64,000 nucleotides of DNA from Aurantiacibacter sediminis (GCF_016019885.1 NZ_JAEANY010000004.1:269054-333053), one strand, 5' to 3'. Positions 28,441-37,385 are shown, counted from the first letter of the stretch. Notes: generated by a model from the sequence alone, not told the origin. Numbers and translations are program-made.

Positions 28441-29268
28441 TTAACTGGCAGCAGGGTCGAAATCGCCCCAGCCATTGGGGCCTGTCGCGCCGCGAATATT
28501 GTACCCACACATGCAGTCGATGGCAGTGCCGGTCATGGACGCGTTTTCGCCATCAGCAGCGAGCAATACATAAGGAGCGGTGAAGGCAGATGGCTCAGGC
28601 TGCTCGCCCATCGGCAAGAACATCGGCGCCGCCTCTTTCAAAGGAAGTTCCTTGATCGATTTGCCTTCCAAACCGAGCGAACTCGGTCCGCGCAAATCGG
28701 TCAGGGCTGCGCCAACTGCAACGCCGTTTACGCGTACATGCGGCGCGAGCTCGTACGCCAACTGCCGCATTACGCCGAGCCCTGCATGTTTGGATGCAGT
28801 ATAGACAATCCCGCCGCCCGCGCTGTTCACAGACGCCGTGGAAAGCGTGAAGATCATACAGCCCTTGCGCTTGGCGAGTGCCACAGCAGCGGCTTTCGCA
28901 CCGAGCATGTAACCCTTCAAGTTCGTGCCCAGCACCTCGTCATAAGTCGCTTCGAGCTGGTCGGGTGTCATGTCGACCATGCGGGTGCCCCAATCCCACA
29001 CACCTGCGTTGGCGACGAAAATGTCCAGCCCGCCAAACGCTTCAACCGTTTCGGCCACCGCACGCTCATTATCGGCATAATTGCGGACATCTCCTGCGAT
29101 AGAGATCGTATCGCCGCCTAGACTTGCTGTCGCAGCGTCCAATTTGTCGTCTGCGAGCCCCATTATGGCGACCTGCGCGCCTTCGGCTATGTAAGCTTTA
29201 GCGACCTCCATTCCGATGCCAGACGCGCCGCCCGTGATAAGTGCGACTTTTCCTTCAAGCCGTGCCAT
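28441..29268 (-). CDS. cis-dihydrodiol dehydrogenase (SDR, BphB-like)
   Basis: A 275-residue short-chain dehydrogenase. Signatures are ITGGASGIGMEVAKAY (11-26), VANAGVWDW and VYTASKHAGLGVMRQ with the YxxxK catalytic pair. The long C-terminal part with CMCGYNIRGATGPNGWGDF is typical of dihydrodiol dehydrogenases such as BphB/TodD, which rearomatise the cis-dihydrodiol made by the ring dioxygenase. It touches the beta-subunit gene at 29268. Position between the dioxygenase and the hydrolase supports this role. Confidence 0.9.
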   Translation of the reverse strand: MARLEGKVALITGGASGIGMEVAKAYIAEGAQVAIMGLADDKLDAATASLGGDTISIAGDVRNYADNERAVAETVEAFGGLDIFVANAGVWDWGTRMVDMTPDQLEATYDEVLGTNLKGYMLGAKAAAVALAKRKGCMIFTLSTASVNSAGGGIVYTASKHAGLGVMRQLAYELAPHVRVNGVAVGAALTDLRGPSSLGLEGKSIKELPLKEAAPMFLPMGEQPEPSAFTAPYVLLAADGENASMTGTAIDCMCGYNIRGATGPNGWGDFDPAAS

Positions 29269-29837
29269 CAGAAGAAAATTCCCAGATTGGCACTCAGGAT
29301 CAATGTCTGGTCAAAAAGGATGGTTCTCCGCGCGATTTCAAAACCGGCAGGCGCGGAGGAATTTTCGCGGATATGATCGTGGCGGGTGCCGAAGAAGAAT
29401 TCCTCATCGTCCGCAGCGCGGGCACGGTAGACGGAAAAATTGCTGTCAACGATATAAGCATTCGCGCTGACCGAATGTGCCACCTGCACATTGGTGATCA
29501 GGTGGCGTGTGCGTGACGGCGGATCCTCCGACCAGCTCTTGTCGGTTTGCAGCCGCTTCACGCGCAGCTGCATATATTCCTTCGTGTCTTCGAAGTGCTT
29601 GGCTTCGTCCTCGGAGGCCCATTCCTTAGTCCGTTCACGCGGCAGGCGATTATAGCGCGCAGGCGCTTCGTAATGCAGGTCTTCGGCCAGCATTGCGAGC
29701 CAATCGTCAAACCGTCGCTCATCAATAGCTTGTGCTTCGGCATAGAGAAACTGCGACAAGCGGAACGTCGTTTCCATATCAGAGGCTTGGGCATCGCTGG
29801 GCCGCTGATACGGCATCGTCATTTCAAACGAGGACAT
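29268..29837 (-). CDS. aromatic-ring-hydroxylating dioxygenase, beta subunit
   Basis: A 189-residue small subunit with the NTF2-like fold of BphA2/NahAd. It has FLYAEAQAIDERRFDDWLAML, LHYEAPARYNR, TRHLITNVQVAH and FGTRHDHIRE. It structurally supports the alpha3-beta3 oxygenase. The ATG at 29837, with AAGGGGAA upstream, is preferred over an in-frame codon at 29879. Only two bases separate it from the alpha-subunit stop. Confidence 0.94.
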   Translation of the reverse strand: MSSFEMTMPYQRPSDAQASDMETTFRLSQFLYAEAQAIDERRFDDWLAMLAEDLHYEAPARYNRLPRERTKEWASEDEAKHFEDTKEYMQLRVKRLQTDKSWSEDPPSRTRHLITNVQVAHSVSANAYIVDSNFSVYRARAADDEEFFFGTRHDHIRENSSAPAGFEIARRTILFDQTLILSANLGIFF

Positions 29838-29839
29838 AG

Positions 29840-31171
29840 CTATTCCCCTTGGACCGGCTGGAGCATAAGGTCGCGCCACCAGCTGTAAAATTCGCGGCTC
29901 GCGGCCTCACTTTGCGCACGGTCAGTGCGGCCAGGGTACTTGCCGCTCGGATCTTTGCTCTCATTGGCGCCAATCATGTTGTTGAACAGCGTCTTGCGCG
30001 CCTTGGTGCCGCGCAGAACGCGCTGTATCTCTGTCCAGTTCTCGGCATCGTCCTGTTCGAACACTCCCGATGAGGCGAAGGTCATCTGCGTCTTGATGCG
30101 GCATTGCTTTTTGATATCTTCGGGTGCGTCGCGGTCCACCAGAGTCCAAGCCCAGACCTCCATCGCATTGGGGCCCTTTGGCTGCCAAATCCGCAATGTC
30201 TGGTTCAGAGGCAGAATGCCCATATTAGGAAACATGTTGGCGTGGACGAATTGCGTTTGCTTGGCCGCCTGTTCACCAACCAGCTTAGCGTGAGCATCTC
30301 GCGTCGATTGATTGTAGCGCATTACCTCCATTCCCATCGCCATCGCGGTCTGCATGTCGGACATTTCGACCATAGGTGTCGCGACCCCGCCATGGCCGCG
30401 ATCGCGGAACTGGCGCCCTTCGAGCGGTGGTGGTTCCTGATATTCCATGCCTTCGGGCATCATTGCCAGCGCGCTGGCGACATGCGTGTAATCGAAATGA
30501 TAGATGTCGCTGGCGAACTGTTCCGCGCCGAATTTCCAATTGGCGGGGACTTCCCATTTCTGCACACCGCCTATCACCTCGGTGCCCCCCGGACGGTTGA
30601 ACATTGCCTCCCAATACCATCGGGTTTCGCCTAGCGAATCCTCGAACGAAGGCGCATCCTCGTCCCAAGTGGCAAAGATGAGCCCATAAAAATTGTGGAT
30701 TTTAGCAACCTTGATTGCGCCCCACTCGGATTTGTCGATCCGGTCGCCACCCACTGCGTCGGACTTGGAAATACTGACCAGATTGCCGCCGAGATCGTAG
30801 GTCCAGCCGTGATAAGTGCACTGGAACGCCTTTGTCTTCCCTAAATCGGCTCGGCATAACCTTGCGCCGCGATGACGACACTGATTGAGGAAGACAGCAA
30901 TCGAACCGTCTTTCTGCCGAACCACCAGCACCGGATCCTCGCCCATACGGCTGGCGAAGAAATCGCCGGCCTTTGGTATCAGGCTCTCGTGCGCGACCAG
31001 CAGCCAACAGCGGCCGAAAACGCGCTCCTGCTCGAGCTCGTGCAGATACGGGTCGGCATAGATTTCGGGGCCAATCGTTCCGGTTTCGCTATCGATCAGC
31101 GACGCCACCTTTTCTTCCAGCGCGCTACGGACGCCAGGCGTGAGGGTTATGGGTGCAGGATGTAAGGCCAT
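29840..31171 (-). CDS. aromatic-ring-hydroxylating dioxygenase, Rieske alpha subunit
   Basis: A 443-residue catalytic subunit. The Rieske ligands are C98, H100, C118 and H121 (CRHRGARLC...CTYHGWTYD). The mononuclear iron region reads EQFASDIYHFDYTHVA, with the usual D..H....H spacing. It adds O2 across an aromatic ring to make a cis-dihydrodiol. ATG at 31171 with AGGA upstream is preferred over a TTG at 31201 that would overlap the ferredoxin gene. It should take electrons from the Rieske ferredoxin encoded just upstream. The ring substrate is unknown. Confidence 0.95.
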   Translation of the reverse strand: MALHPAPITLTPGVRSALEEKVASLIDSETGTIGPEIYADPYLHELEQERVFGRCWLLVAHESLIPKAGDFFASRMGEDPVLVVRQKDGSIAVFLNQCRHRGARLCRADLGKTKAFQCTYHGWTYDLGGNLVSISKSDAVGGDRIDKSEWGAIKVAKIHNFYGLIFATWDEDAPSFEDSLGETRWYWEAMFNRPGGTEVIGGVQKWEVPANWKFGAEQFASDIYHFDYTHVASALAMMPEGMEYQEPPPLEGRQFRDRGHGGVATPMVEMSDMQTAMAMGMEVMRYNQSTRDAHAKLVGEQAAKQTQFVHANMFPNMGILPLNQTLRIWQPKGPNAMEVWAWTLVDRDAPEDIKKQCRIKTQMTFASSGVFEQDDAENWTEIQRVLRGTKARKTLFNNMIGANESKDPSGKYPGRTDRAQSEAASREFYSWWRDLMLQPVQGE

Positions 31172-31197
31172 ATCGTGTCCTGTCAGTCTTTCTAAAT

Positions 31198-31506
31198 TCA
31201 ACCGCGGTCCAGCATCACCGCGCCATCTTCTACCCGCACAGGATAGGTTTGGAGCGGCTCGAATGCAGGAGGACCCAGTGCCTCTCCAGTGCGCAGATCA
31301 AACTTCGACGCATGCCAAGGACATTCGACCGTGCAGTCATCACCCACCCATCCATCGTCCATCGGCGCGTCTTCATGCGTACAGAAAAACTGGGTGGCGA
31401 AAACATCGGTGCCCACGCGAAAGAGGACAATTTTGGGTTCGCCATCGACGACGAAAGTTCCCTCATCTTCGATATCATCGAGAGACGCTACAGTTTCAAA
31501 AGCCAT
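31198..31506 (-). CDS. Rieske-type [2Fe-2S] ferredoxin
   Basis: A 102-residue electron carrier of the BphA3/NahAb class. The cluster ligands are C42, H44, C62 and H65 (CTHEDAPM...CPWHASKFD). The protein is full length for the class from the ATG at 31506; an in-frame extension upstream has no match. It links a ferredoxin reductase to the ring dioxygenase. The reductase gene is absent from this window, so it must be encoded elsewhere. Confidence 0.95.
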   Translation of the reverse strand: MAFETVASLDDIEDEGTFVVDGEPKIVLFRVGTDVFATQFFCTHEDAPMDDGWVGDDCTVECPWHASKFDLRTGEALGPPAFEPLQTYPVRVEDGAVMLDRG

Positions 31507-31520
31507 GTCCAACCACCTTA

Positions 31521-32405
31521 TTACATGGAAGGAATTTGAAAGCGGTGTCCCCATGCAGACGGCGCATCGTGAGTGAGAACGTGCCAAGATTCATCATCGA
31601 CTTCGAGCCCGCCCCAACCATACTCGACATCAAATCCCGATGGCGTCTGATAATAGGCGCTAAGCATCTCGTCATTGGAATGCCTGCCTAAGGTGAGGGA
31701 GATATGGGTCTTGCGTTCTTCGGCGCGGTACAGGGCCCGCCCAACATCGTCGACGCTTTCGACTTCAAGCATGAAATGCTGGAGCTTCTTAGGATATGGC
31801 AATTGGAACAACGCCAACGAATGGTGGCGCGCATTGCAGCGCAGGAAAGCAAAGCTAAGTGACTCGCCCGACGGCGCTTGTGCATAGATATAGTCGGACA
31901 ACTTGAGACCAAGCACGTCGATATACCACTTCTCTGCCGCCTTAGCATCTGAGCTATTCAGGACGATATGACCGAGTCCTTGCCGTCCGGTTTTGAAGCG
32001 AACGCCGAGCGGACTCTGGAAAGGCTGCTCTGTGCGCTGGCGCGGGCCGTAATAAGCCTCGCAACGCATTCCATCGAGATCATTGAAAGTAATAAGAGCC
32101 TGAACATACCGGTCAGCAGCTAGATCCTCGCTACCATCGGCCACCTCGATACCGGAGTCTTCCAGATTCGATTTCAATGCAGCCAATGCAGCAGCGTCGG
32201 CGACTTCCCAGCCGACATAGGCGATGTCATCTGGGCCATCCGGGATCAGTCGGATACGCGAGGCATATTCGTCTAAGCGCAAATCCACCGAGCCATCTTC
32301 ACGTTCGACAGCCTGGAGGCCAAGGAAGTTCATCGCGTAATCGCGCCATGCCTCAAGATCGGACACGCCGAACCCCAGATAACCCAGCGCTTGTACATGA
32401 CTCAT
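31521..32405 (-). CDS. extradiol ring-cleavage dioxygenase (BphC-like)
   Basis: A 294-residue two-domain type I (vicinal oxygen chelate) extradiol dioxygenase, the length of 2,3-dihydroxybiphenyl 1,2-dioxygenase. Fe(II) ligands are H146 (GLGHIV), H210 (LQHFML) and E261 (DVEYGWGG), with the catalytic H195 in ARHHSLALF. These positions fall almost exactly on the BphC numbering. It opens the catechol ring next to the two hydroxyls. It is the first gene of the operon and diverges from the TetR gene. A palindrome lies 26 bases upstream of its start. Confidence 0.95.
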   Translation of the reverse strand: MSHVQALGYLGFGVSDLEAWRDYAMNFLGLQAVEREDGSVDLRLDEYASRIRLIPDGPDDIAYVGWEVADAAALAALKSNLEDSGIEVADGSEDLAADRYVQALITFNDLDGMRCEAYYGPRQRTEQPFQSPLGVRFKTGRQGLGHIVLNSSDAKAAEKWYIDVLGLKLSDYIYAQAPSGESLSFAFLRCNARHHSLALFQLPYPKKLQHFMLEVESVDDVGRALYRAEERKTHISLTLGRHSNDEMLSAYYQTPSGFDVEYGWGGLEVDDESWHVLTHDAPSAWGHRFQIPSM

Positions 32406-32430
32406 CGAAATTGCTCCCAGAATATTGTTG

Positions 32431-32448
32431 CCATACGGCAGCGTATGG
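32431..32448. promoter_or_regulatory. palindromic operator candidate upstream of the meta-cleavage operon
   Basis: CCATACG (32431-32437) and CGTATGG (32442-32448) are perfect 7-base arms around GCAG. The site lies 26-43 bases before the extradiol dioxygenase start and within the region shared with the divergent TetR gene, so it is a good candidate TetR binding site. Confidence 0.6.
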
Positions 32449-32554
32449 AAACACGCTAACCCATCCGGTACCGCAGATCAATCAGTTTTCGCTTAAGCTT
32501 GCCACATCGTTCACGACATGGACTCAGCAACAGCTAGTCAGATGTAAAACAGCT

Positions 32555-32566
32555 GGGCTATAGCCC
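32555..32566. promoter_or_regulatory. perfect 12-base palindrome near the TetR promoter
   Basis: GGGCTATAGCCC is self-complementary and lies about 50 bases before the TetR-family start. It may be a second binding site for autoregulation, but short GC-capped palindromes also occur by chance. Confidence 0.3.
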
Positions 32567-32616
32567 CCTCCAGGACACAGTTTTTCTCTGAATTACTTAC
32601 CTGGGGCACCGCGACC

Positions 32617-33219
32617 ATGAACCAGCCTGATGAGCGATTAAAAACCAAGCAAGCGAGGCGAAAAGGTGTTTCGCGACTTGATGCTGCGGACTGGGTGACG
32701 GCGGCCAATGGAATGCTGCAGACAGGCGGAATTGACGCAGTGCGTATCGAACCGCTCGCCCGTAAACTTGGTGTTACCAAGGGCAGCTTCTATTGGCACT
32801 TTCAAGATCGCGAAGCCCTTCATACTGCCATTCTGGACCAATGGCGACTTCGCCATACAAGCGCCTTCATCAATCGCCTAAATCGCAGCGTGAACCGGCC
32901 GCGGGAGCGATTGCAATTGCTGGCGGCACTCCCGCGAAGGGGCAAGGAAGTCAGTAAGGACGTCAAATTGGAATTGTCGATCCGCGAATGGGCCAAACGC
33001 GATGATGCCGTCCACACAATCGTCAGCGAAGTAGACGCCAGCCGGCTGGACTATATCGCAACTCTGATGATCCAATGCGGACTCCCTGCAACCGTGGCGC
33101 ACGACAGGGCATTCTATTTTTATAGCGGGCTGCTAGGGGAAGCATTGATCGTGGAAGAAGTCGCGGAATCGCTCAGCGGTTTGCTCGATCTTCTCTTATT
33201 CGAGACTACCTCTGACTAG
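32617..33219 (+). CDS. TetR-family transcriptional regulator
   Basis: A 200-residue regulator. The N-terminal helix-turn-helix (about 20-65) reads GIDAVRIEPLARKLGVTKGSFYWHFQDREALH, a textbook TetR DNA-binding domain. The helical C-terminal half should bind a small ligand. It diverges from the extradiol dioxygenase gene across 211 bases that hold an 18-bp and a 12-bp palindrome. It likely represses the aromatic operon in the absence of a pathway compound (inference). Basic residues open the protein (LKTKQARRK). Confidence 0.9.
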   Translation: MNQPDERLKTKQARRKGVSRLDAADWVTAANGMLQTGGIDAVRIEPLARKLGVTKGSFYWHFQDREALHTAILDQWRLRHTSAFINRLNRSVNRPRERLQLLAALPRRGKEVSKDVKLELSIREWAKRDDAVHTIVSEVDASRLDYIATLMIQCGLPATVAHDRAFYFYSGLLGEALIVEEVAESLSGLLDLLLFETTSD

Positions 33220-33765
33220 CCTGAAGTCGATAGCGATTTTATCATTCTGGACCGCACCAAAGAGCGGATCTAAGGCTTCCGAAACGCTACTTAACCTGTT
33301 GAGCTTGGTCTATCGGGCAGCTTGGATCGGTGAGCAGAGACCAAATGTCGTGCAGACTGCTCGTATCCTGATGATGAGTGCGACCTCGCGATGCGGTAAT
33401 GTGTGCGCCAACGCTTAATCATAGCGAATTCGTGCTTCAGTAAAGAAAAGCCTCTGCCGTCAAGCAAACAATCCCTGATCTCGTTGATGAAGTCTTGTAG
33501 GTAGTCTCTTAAAGCGCAAAAGCCTCGATGCGATCATCCTTATTCCCAAGCGACCGAACTCGTCGAGGGGGTGAGGTGAGACCTCGAGTTGATTGCGCAA
33601 GCCGGCGTGATCGAACGGACAGCGCGCCGCTACAACTTGGCCAACTCTGCCAGAAATTCATCGCTCCTCATTCAAATAGGATTCGTATCGCCAAACGTTG
33701 GCGCATGGACTCGCCGCTTCCAGTAAGCATGCAGGACGCCTTGTTGCCGTGGATTATTTCACAAA
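33220..33765. other. non-coding stretch, probably decayed mobile DNA
   Basis: No intact gene is seen over about 545 bases. A short open stretch at 33576-33725 translates to VIERTARRYNLA..., which vaguely recalls the RRIATRYDKLA motif of some IS5-group transposases. This is too weak to call. The stretch ends against the clearer IS5-family remnant. Confidence 0.35.
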
Positions 33766-33963
33766 ATGGCCTTGGCTTCAGCCTTGGTTCGGCAGGCGCT
33801 ACGCAGAATCAGAAAATGGATGGTCCAGGTCAACAAGCGATCAGACCACGCCAATGAGTGCCAGATTTTTCCCAGACGCGGGGTCGTTCAGGCGACTTTT
33901 GCGTGGCTCGGTTTGAACCGCGCTCATGCCACGGACTTCGAACAAACCATCGCCTTCGCGTGA
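33766..33963 (+). pseudogene. C-terminal remnant of an IS5-family transposase
   Basis: A 65-residue frame contains VNKRSDHANECQIFPRRG, then VVQATFAWLGLNRAHATDFE and TIAFA. This matches the conserved C-terminus of IS5/IS427-type DDE transposases (usually ..KRSD..KGF.VLPRRWVVERTFAWLGR.RRLAKDFE..). The usual W and E of RRWVVERTF are changed here (RRGVVQATF). Nothing resembling the catalytic core lies upstream in frame, which stops at 33724. It is a dead fragment and marks earlier IS activity between the aromatic operon and the 2-oxoacid dehydrogenase genes. Confidence 0.75.
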
Positions 33964-34013
33964 CTAATTCCCGCCTCGACCCAGTTTTTCTTCCGCCGCA
34001 TCGCAAGACTATG

Positions 34014-34032
34014 AGATTAATACAATTAATCT
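34014..34032. repeat. AT-rich inverted repeat beyond the E2 gene
   Basis: AGATTAAT (34014-34021) and ATTAATCT (34025-34032) are perfect arms around ACA, 21 bases past the stop of the E2 gene. Without GC content or a T-run it is not a strong terminator; it could be an IS end scar or a weak hairpin. Confidence 0.4.
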
Positions 34033-34052
34033 TGAACCAGACTCTAGCAAAG

Positions 34053-35291
34053 CTAGCTCGCCCAGTTCTCGATTACCTCAACGAAGCGCGTGAGCCAGGC
34101 ATTGGTCTGATGGCCATCGACAACCCGGTGATCGATGGTGAGCGAAACATAGCACATTGGCCGAACCTGCATGGCATCCTGCCCGTCTATTTCTCGCACT
34201 ACTACCCGCTTCTCCATCTTGCCGAGCCCAAGGATGGCCGATTGCGGCTGGTTGATAATAACGGGCGTGGCGAGCAGCGACCCGGAGACGCCGTGGTTGG
34301 AAATGGTGAAAGTACCGCGCGCCATATCGGCCGCACCTAACTGGTTGGATCGGGCGCGCTCTGTGATGTCGGTCAGGCGTCGTGCGATCCCGCGCAGCGA
34401 CAAGTCCTGTGTATTGTGGATCACTGGCACAACAAGACCCTTTTCGCCGAGCGCAGTACCAATGCCGATATTGACGTTCTCGAAAAGTTCGAGACAGTCG
34501 TCGTGCCAGCGACTGTTGATCGCGGCTGCGACTTTCATCGCCTCCGCAGCAGCAGCGACGAAATAGGCTGAGAAAGTGAGTTTTACACCCTTTGCTTCAA
34601 ACGCAGCCTTATTGGCAGCGCGGTGCGCGATGATCGCGGAGAGATCGGCTTCAAACACCGCTGTAACGTGTGGCGCGGTCTGGACCGAGTTGGCCATATT
34701 GCGAGCAATTGCCAGACGCATATTATCGTGCGGAATAGTACGCGCGGTCAGGCTGGCCGGTGTCGGTGCAGGCTCGGCGACTTCAGTCGAGGACTGTGCA
34801 GGAACCGCTGCCGCTCCGCTGGCGACGAATTTGTCAACATCGGCGCGGGTTATCCGCCCCCCGCGTCCGGTTCCTGAAATTTGTGCAGGGTCGAGGCCAT
34901 GTTCGCCCAAAGCCTTACGCACTGAAGGCGAAAGCGCGGTGAGAGGATCGATAGCAGGCCCCCGTGCCTTTGAAGATTCGCGAAGCTGCGATTCCGATTT
35001 TTTAACTGCACCCCTTTGCTCAGCTGGCTGGCTGCCGACTTGCACTTCTTCCTTCACATCGGTCGGCTTAAGGTGCCCGAGCACCGCACCCGGTTCGGCC
35101 TCGGAATCGGTATCGAGCAGGATTTCCACGAGCACACCCTCGCTCGTAGCGGAAACTTCCTGTGTCACCTTATCAGTTTCCAATTCCACGAGTGGATCGT
35201 CAATCTTTACGTGGTCACCAACTGATTTTAGCCAGTTGCGGACGGTGGCGGTGGTGCCTTCGAGTTCGGTCGGGACCAATATATCTGTCAT
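34053..35291 (-). CDS. 2-oxoacid dehydrogenase E2 (dihydrolipoamide acyltransferase)
   Basis: A 412-residue core subunit with the usual three domains. The lipoyl domain (1-78) carries K41 in LETDKVTQE. A peripheral subunit-binding domain (about 120-155) contains SPSVRKALGEHGLDPAQISGTG...RITRADV. The catalytic domain (about 185-412) ends with the active-site TIDHRVVDGHQ (about 385-395). Linkers are alanine/proline-rich. It lies 12 bases downstream of the fused E1 gene. Together they form a branched-chain or acetoin-type oxoacid dehydrogenase. No E3 gene is nearby, so the complex must share lipoamide dehydrogenase. Confidence 0.93.
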   Translation of the reverse strand: MTDILVPTELEGTTATVRNWLKSVGDHVKIDDPLVELETDKVTQEVSATSEGVLVEILLDTDSEAEPGAVLGHLKPTDVKEEVQVGSQPAEQRGAVKKSESQLRESSKARGPAIDPLTALSPSVRKALGEHGLDPAQISGTGRGGRITRADVDKFVASGAAAVPAQSSTEVAEPAPTPASLTARTIPHDNMRLAIARNMANSVQTAPHVTAVFEADLSAIIAHRAANKAAFEAKGVKLTFSAYFVAAAAEAMKVAAAINSRWHDDCLELFENVNIGIGTALGEKGLVVPVIHNTQDLSLRGIARRLTDITERARSNQLGAADMARGTFTISNHGVSGSLLATPVIINQPQSAILGLGKMEKRVVVREIDGQDAMQVRPMCYVSLTIDHRVVDGHQTNAWLTRFVEVIENWAS

Positions 35292-35303
35292 GTTAGGCCC
35301 TCC

Positions 35304-37385
35304 CTAGTAGCCGATGAGTTCATCGATCTTGGTACGTATACTCTCGATCGAGGGAACAACTGAGTTGAGCAGCACCGGGTTATGCGGACTGGGCAAATCG
35401 GGCATCGTCAGCCGCGCCACAGGAGCATCGAGATGGAGAAAGGCGTCCTCGACCACGACAGCAGCAATTTCCGCACCGAAACCTGCAGTTTGCAAATCTT
35501 CATGCACGATCAGGCAGCGGCGAGTGCGCCGCACCGATTCGAGCACGGCATCTTTATCCCACGGCATTAACGTACGCAGGTCAAGGACATGGACAGAGCG
35601 ACCCTCCGCTGCTTCTTCGCAGCGCGGAACCATCGCCCCCCAAGTCACGATAGTCAGGTCGTCGCCCTCCGCAACACTGCGCGCTTTGCCGAATTCGAAC
35701 GCGTAGTCATCACCAGGATAGGGTCGCCGCGCCCAGGTATCGTCGAGCATCGCACGATGTTCGAAGAAGATCACCGGATCGTTGCCGCGCAGTGATGTGC
35801 GCAACAATCCCACCGCATCTTCAGCATTGGAAGGCACTGCCACTTTCCAACCTGGGTTGTGTACGAAAGCAACCTCGTTGGTCTGGCTGTGCCAGGGGTC
35901 GCCGCATTTAAAGTAGCCACCCGGGATGCGTACCACCATTGGCGCAGCGAACCGGTTGTTCGTGCGCCAGCGGATTGTGCCGCAATCGTTGATCTGCTCT
36001 GTGGCGGGCTCGGCATATTTGCGGAACTGAATTTCCGGGACGGGCATTAGTCCGGCCAGCGCCATACCAACGGCTCGCCCGATAATGCCTTCTTCCGAAA
36101 GGCTGGTGTCGAACACGCGCTCTTCGCCGAACTTGTCCTGTAATCCCAGCGTCACACCATGGACTCCGCCCTTCGGCCCGATATCCTCGCCGAATAAGAC
36201 TACGCGCTCGTTGACTTGGAGTTCGTGCTCCAACGTGCGCCGAATAGCGGTGACCATGTTCACGCGCTGACCACTCTCGGGCTGCGGAATATCGCTGCTT
36301 TCGGGCGGCGTGTAGCCAAGAGTCCACTGGCCGCCCATCTCCTGCATTCTACCCTCGAAAAACACGTCGTCGGCCACAGTTGCGGGCTCCGCTGGCTGAC
36401 GCGCTTCTGCCTGCTCGCGCGCATTCTCTGCAACGTCAGCGGCTCGATTCTCAATAGCATCCCACTCCTCCGGTCCGATGACCGACGGGACCAAGAATTG
36501 CTTCATTTTGGGGAGCGGATCGCGCGCCCATTCGGATGTAATGGTATCCTTATCTTTGTAGGCCTGCGTATCTTGGAAGCTGTGTCCCTGGAGCCGCGGC
36601 ATTGTCAGTCGCAGCATCGCAGGGGCGCGATTTTCGCGCACGTACTGGACCGCCTGCTCAGTAAGCTGCGCTGCTTCCTGCGGATCGGTTCCGTCACCGG
36701 ATATAATTTCCAGGCCTTGCCAGCTAGCAAGGTTAGCAGCGATATTCCCGCCCGGTGTTTGCACGGTGGAAGGTACCGAAATGCCAAAACCATTGTCCTC
36801 AATATAGAACAGCAACGGCAACTGCTGCGTGGTCGCGATTGTGAGCGCAGACCAGAACCCGTTGGAAGCAACCGAGCCGTCACCGCCAAGTACTACACCG
36901 ATAGCCTTGTTGTAGGCGCTGTCCTTAAGCTGCGTCCGATAATACTCAATCGCCTGCGCCCAGCCTGCGGTTGGCGTGTACTGCGCACCCACCCCGCCGC
37001 ACATCGGCAGCGCCGAGGCGCCACTGTCATTGGGGTAGTTGAACACAACGCCGATATCCCGGCCATCGGAATAACCGCCGCTGCGCCCCATGGCTGATGC
37101 CAGTGCGTCCGACACATCAACGCCCAACGCCAGTAGGATTGGTCGCGAGCGGTAGTACCCGCAGATTGCATCGTGCTGCTCAGTCAATTGCTGGCCAAGA
37201 AGTAATTGCGCCATATCATGACCGCGCGCGGAGAATTGATAAAGAACCTTCTTCTCAGGAACGAGCCGCTCTTCCTCCATCGCGTCCAGTGCGCGCGAAA
37301 GTTGCATCAGGTACGTCAAGCGATGCCAGTCGGGGCTGTTCGCCTTAGCTGACCTAGTGGTCCGGGCTTTTGTGCTCGTTGCCAT
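35304..37385 (-). CDS. 2-oxoacid dehydrogenase E1, fused alpha and beta subunits
   Basis: A 693-residue thiamine diphosphate enzyme. The alpha half (about 20-340) has the ThDP motif GGDGSVASNGFWSAL (167-181) and IEDNGFGISV. The beta half starts near 372 (VNMVTAIRRTLEHELQVNERVVLFGEDIG) and has the catalytic-site region FRKYAEPATEQI and a C-terminal transketolase-like domain with VLDLRTLMPWDKDAV. The fusion is known in branched-chain-type E1 proteins. The divergent Lrp/AsnC gene matches the BkdR arrangement of branched-chain oxoacid dehydrogenase operons. Confidence 0.93.
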   Translation of the reverse strand: MATSTKARTTRSAKANSPDWHRLTYLMQLSRALDAMEEERLVPEKKVLYQFSARGHDMAQLLLGQQLTEQHDAICGYYRSRPILLALGVDVSDALASAMGRSGGYSDGRDIGVVFNYPNDSGASALPMCGGVGAQYTPTAGWAQAIEYYRTQLKDSAYNKAIGVVLGGDGSVASNGFWSALTIATTQQLPLLFYIEDNGFGISVPSTVQTPGGNIAANLASWQGLEIISGDGTDPQEAAQLTEQAVQYVRENRAPAMLRLTMPRLQGHSFQDTQAYKDKDTITSEWARDPLPKMKQFLVPSVIGPEEWDAIENRAADVAENAREQAEARQPAEPATVADDVFFEGRMQEMGGQWTLGYTPPESSDIPQPESGQRVNMVTAIRRTLEHELQVNERVVLFGEDIGPKGGVHGVTLGLQDKFGEERVFDTSLSEEGIIGRAVGMALAGLMPVPEIQFRKYAEPATEQINDCGTIRWRTNNRFAAPMVVRIPGGYFKCGDPWHSQTNEVAFVHNPGWKVAVPSNAEDAVGLLRTSLRGNDPVIFFEHRAMLDDTWARRPYPGDDYAFEFGKARSVAEGDDLTIVTWGAMVPRCEEAAEGRSVHVLDLRTLMPWDKDAVLESVRRTRRCLIVHEDLQTAGFGAEIAAVVVEDAFLHLDAPVARLTMPDLPSPHNPVLLNSVVPSIESIRTKIDELIGY

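Noticed and set aside
33528-33857. 109-codon frame in the 33.2-34 kb gap as a gene
   Set aside because: It overlaps the IS5-type remnant in another frame, has no ribosome site and no recognisable domain.
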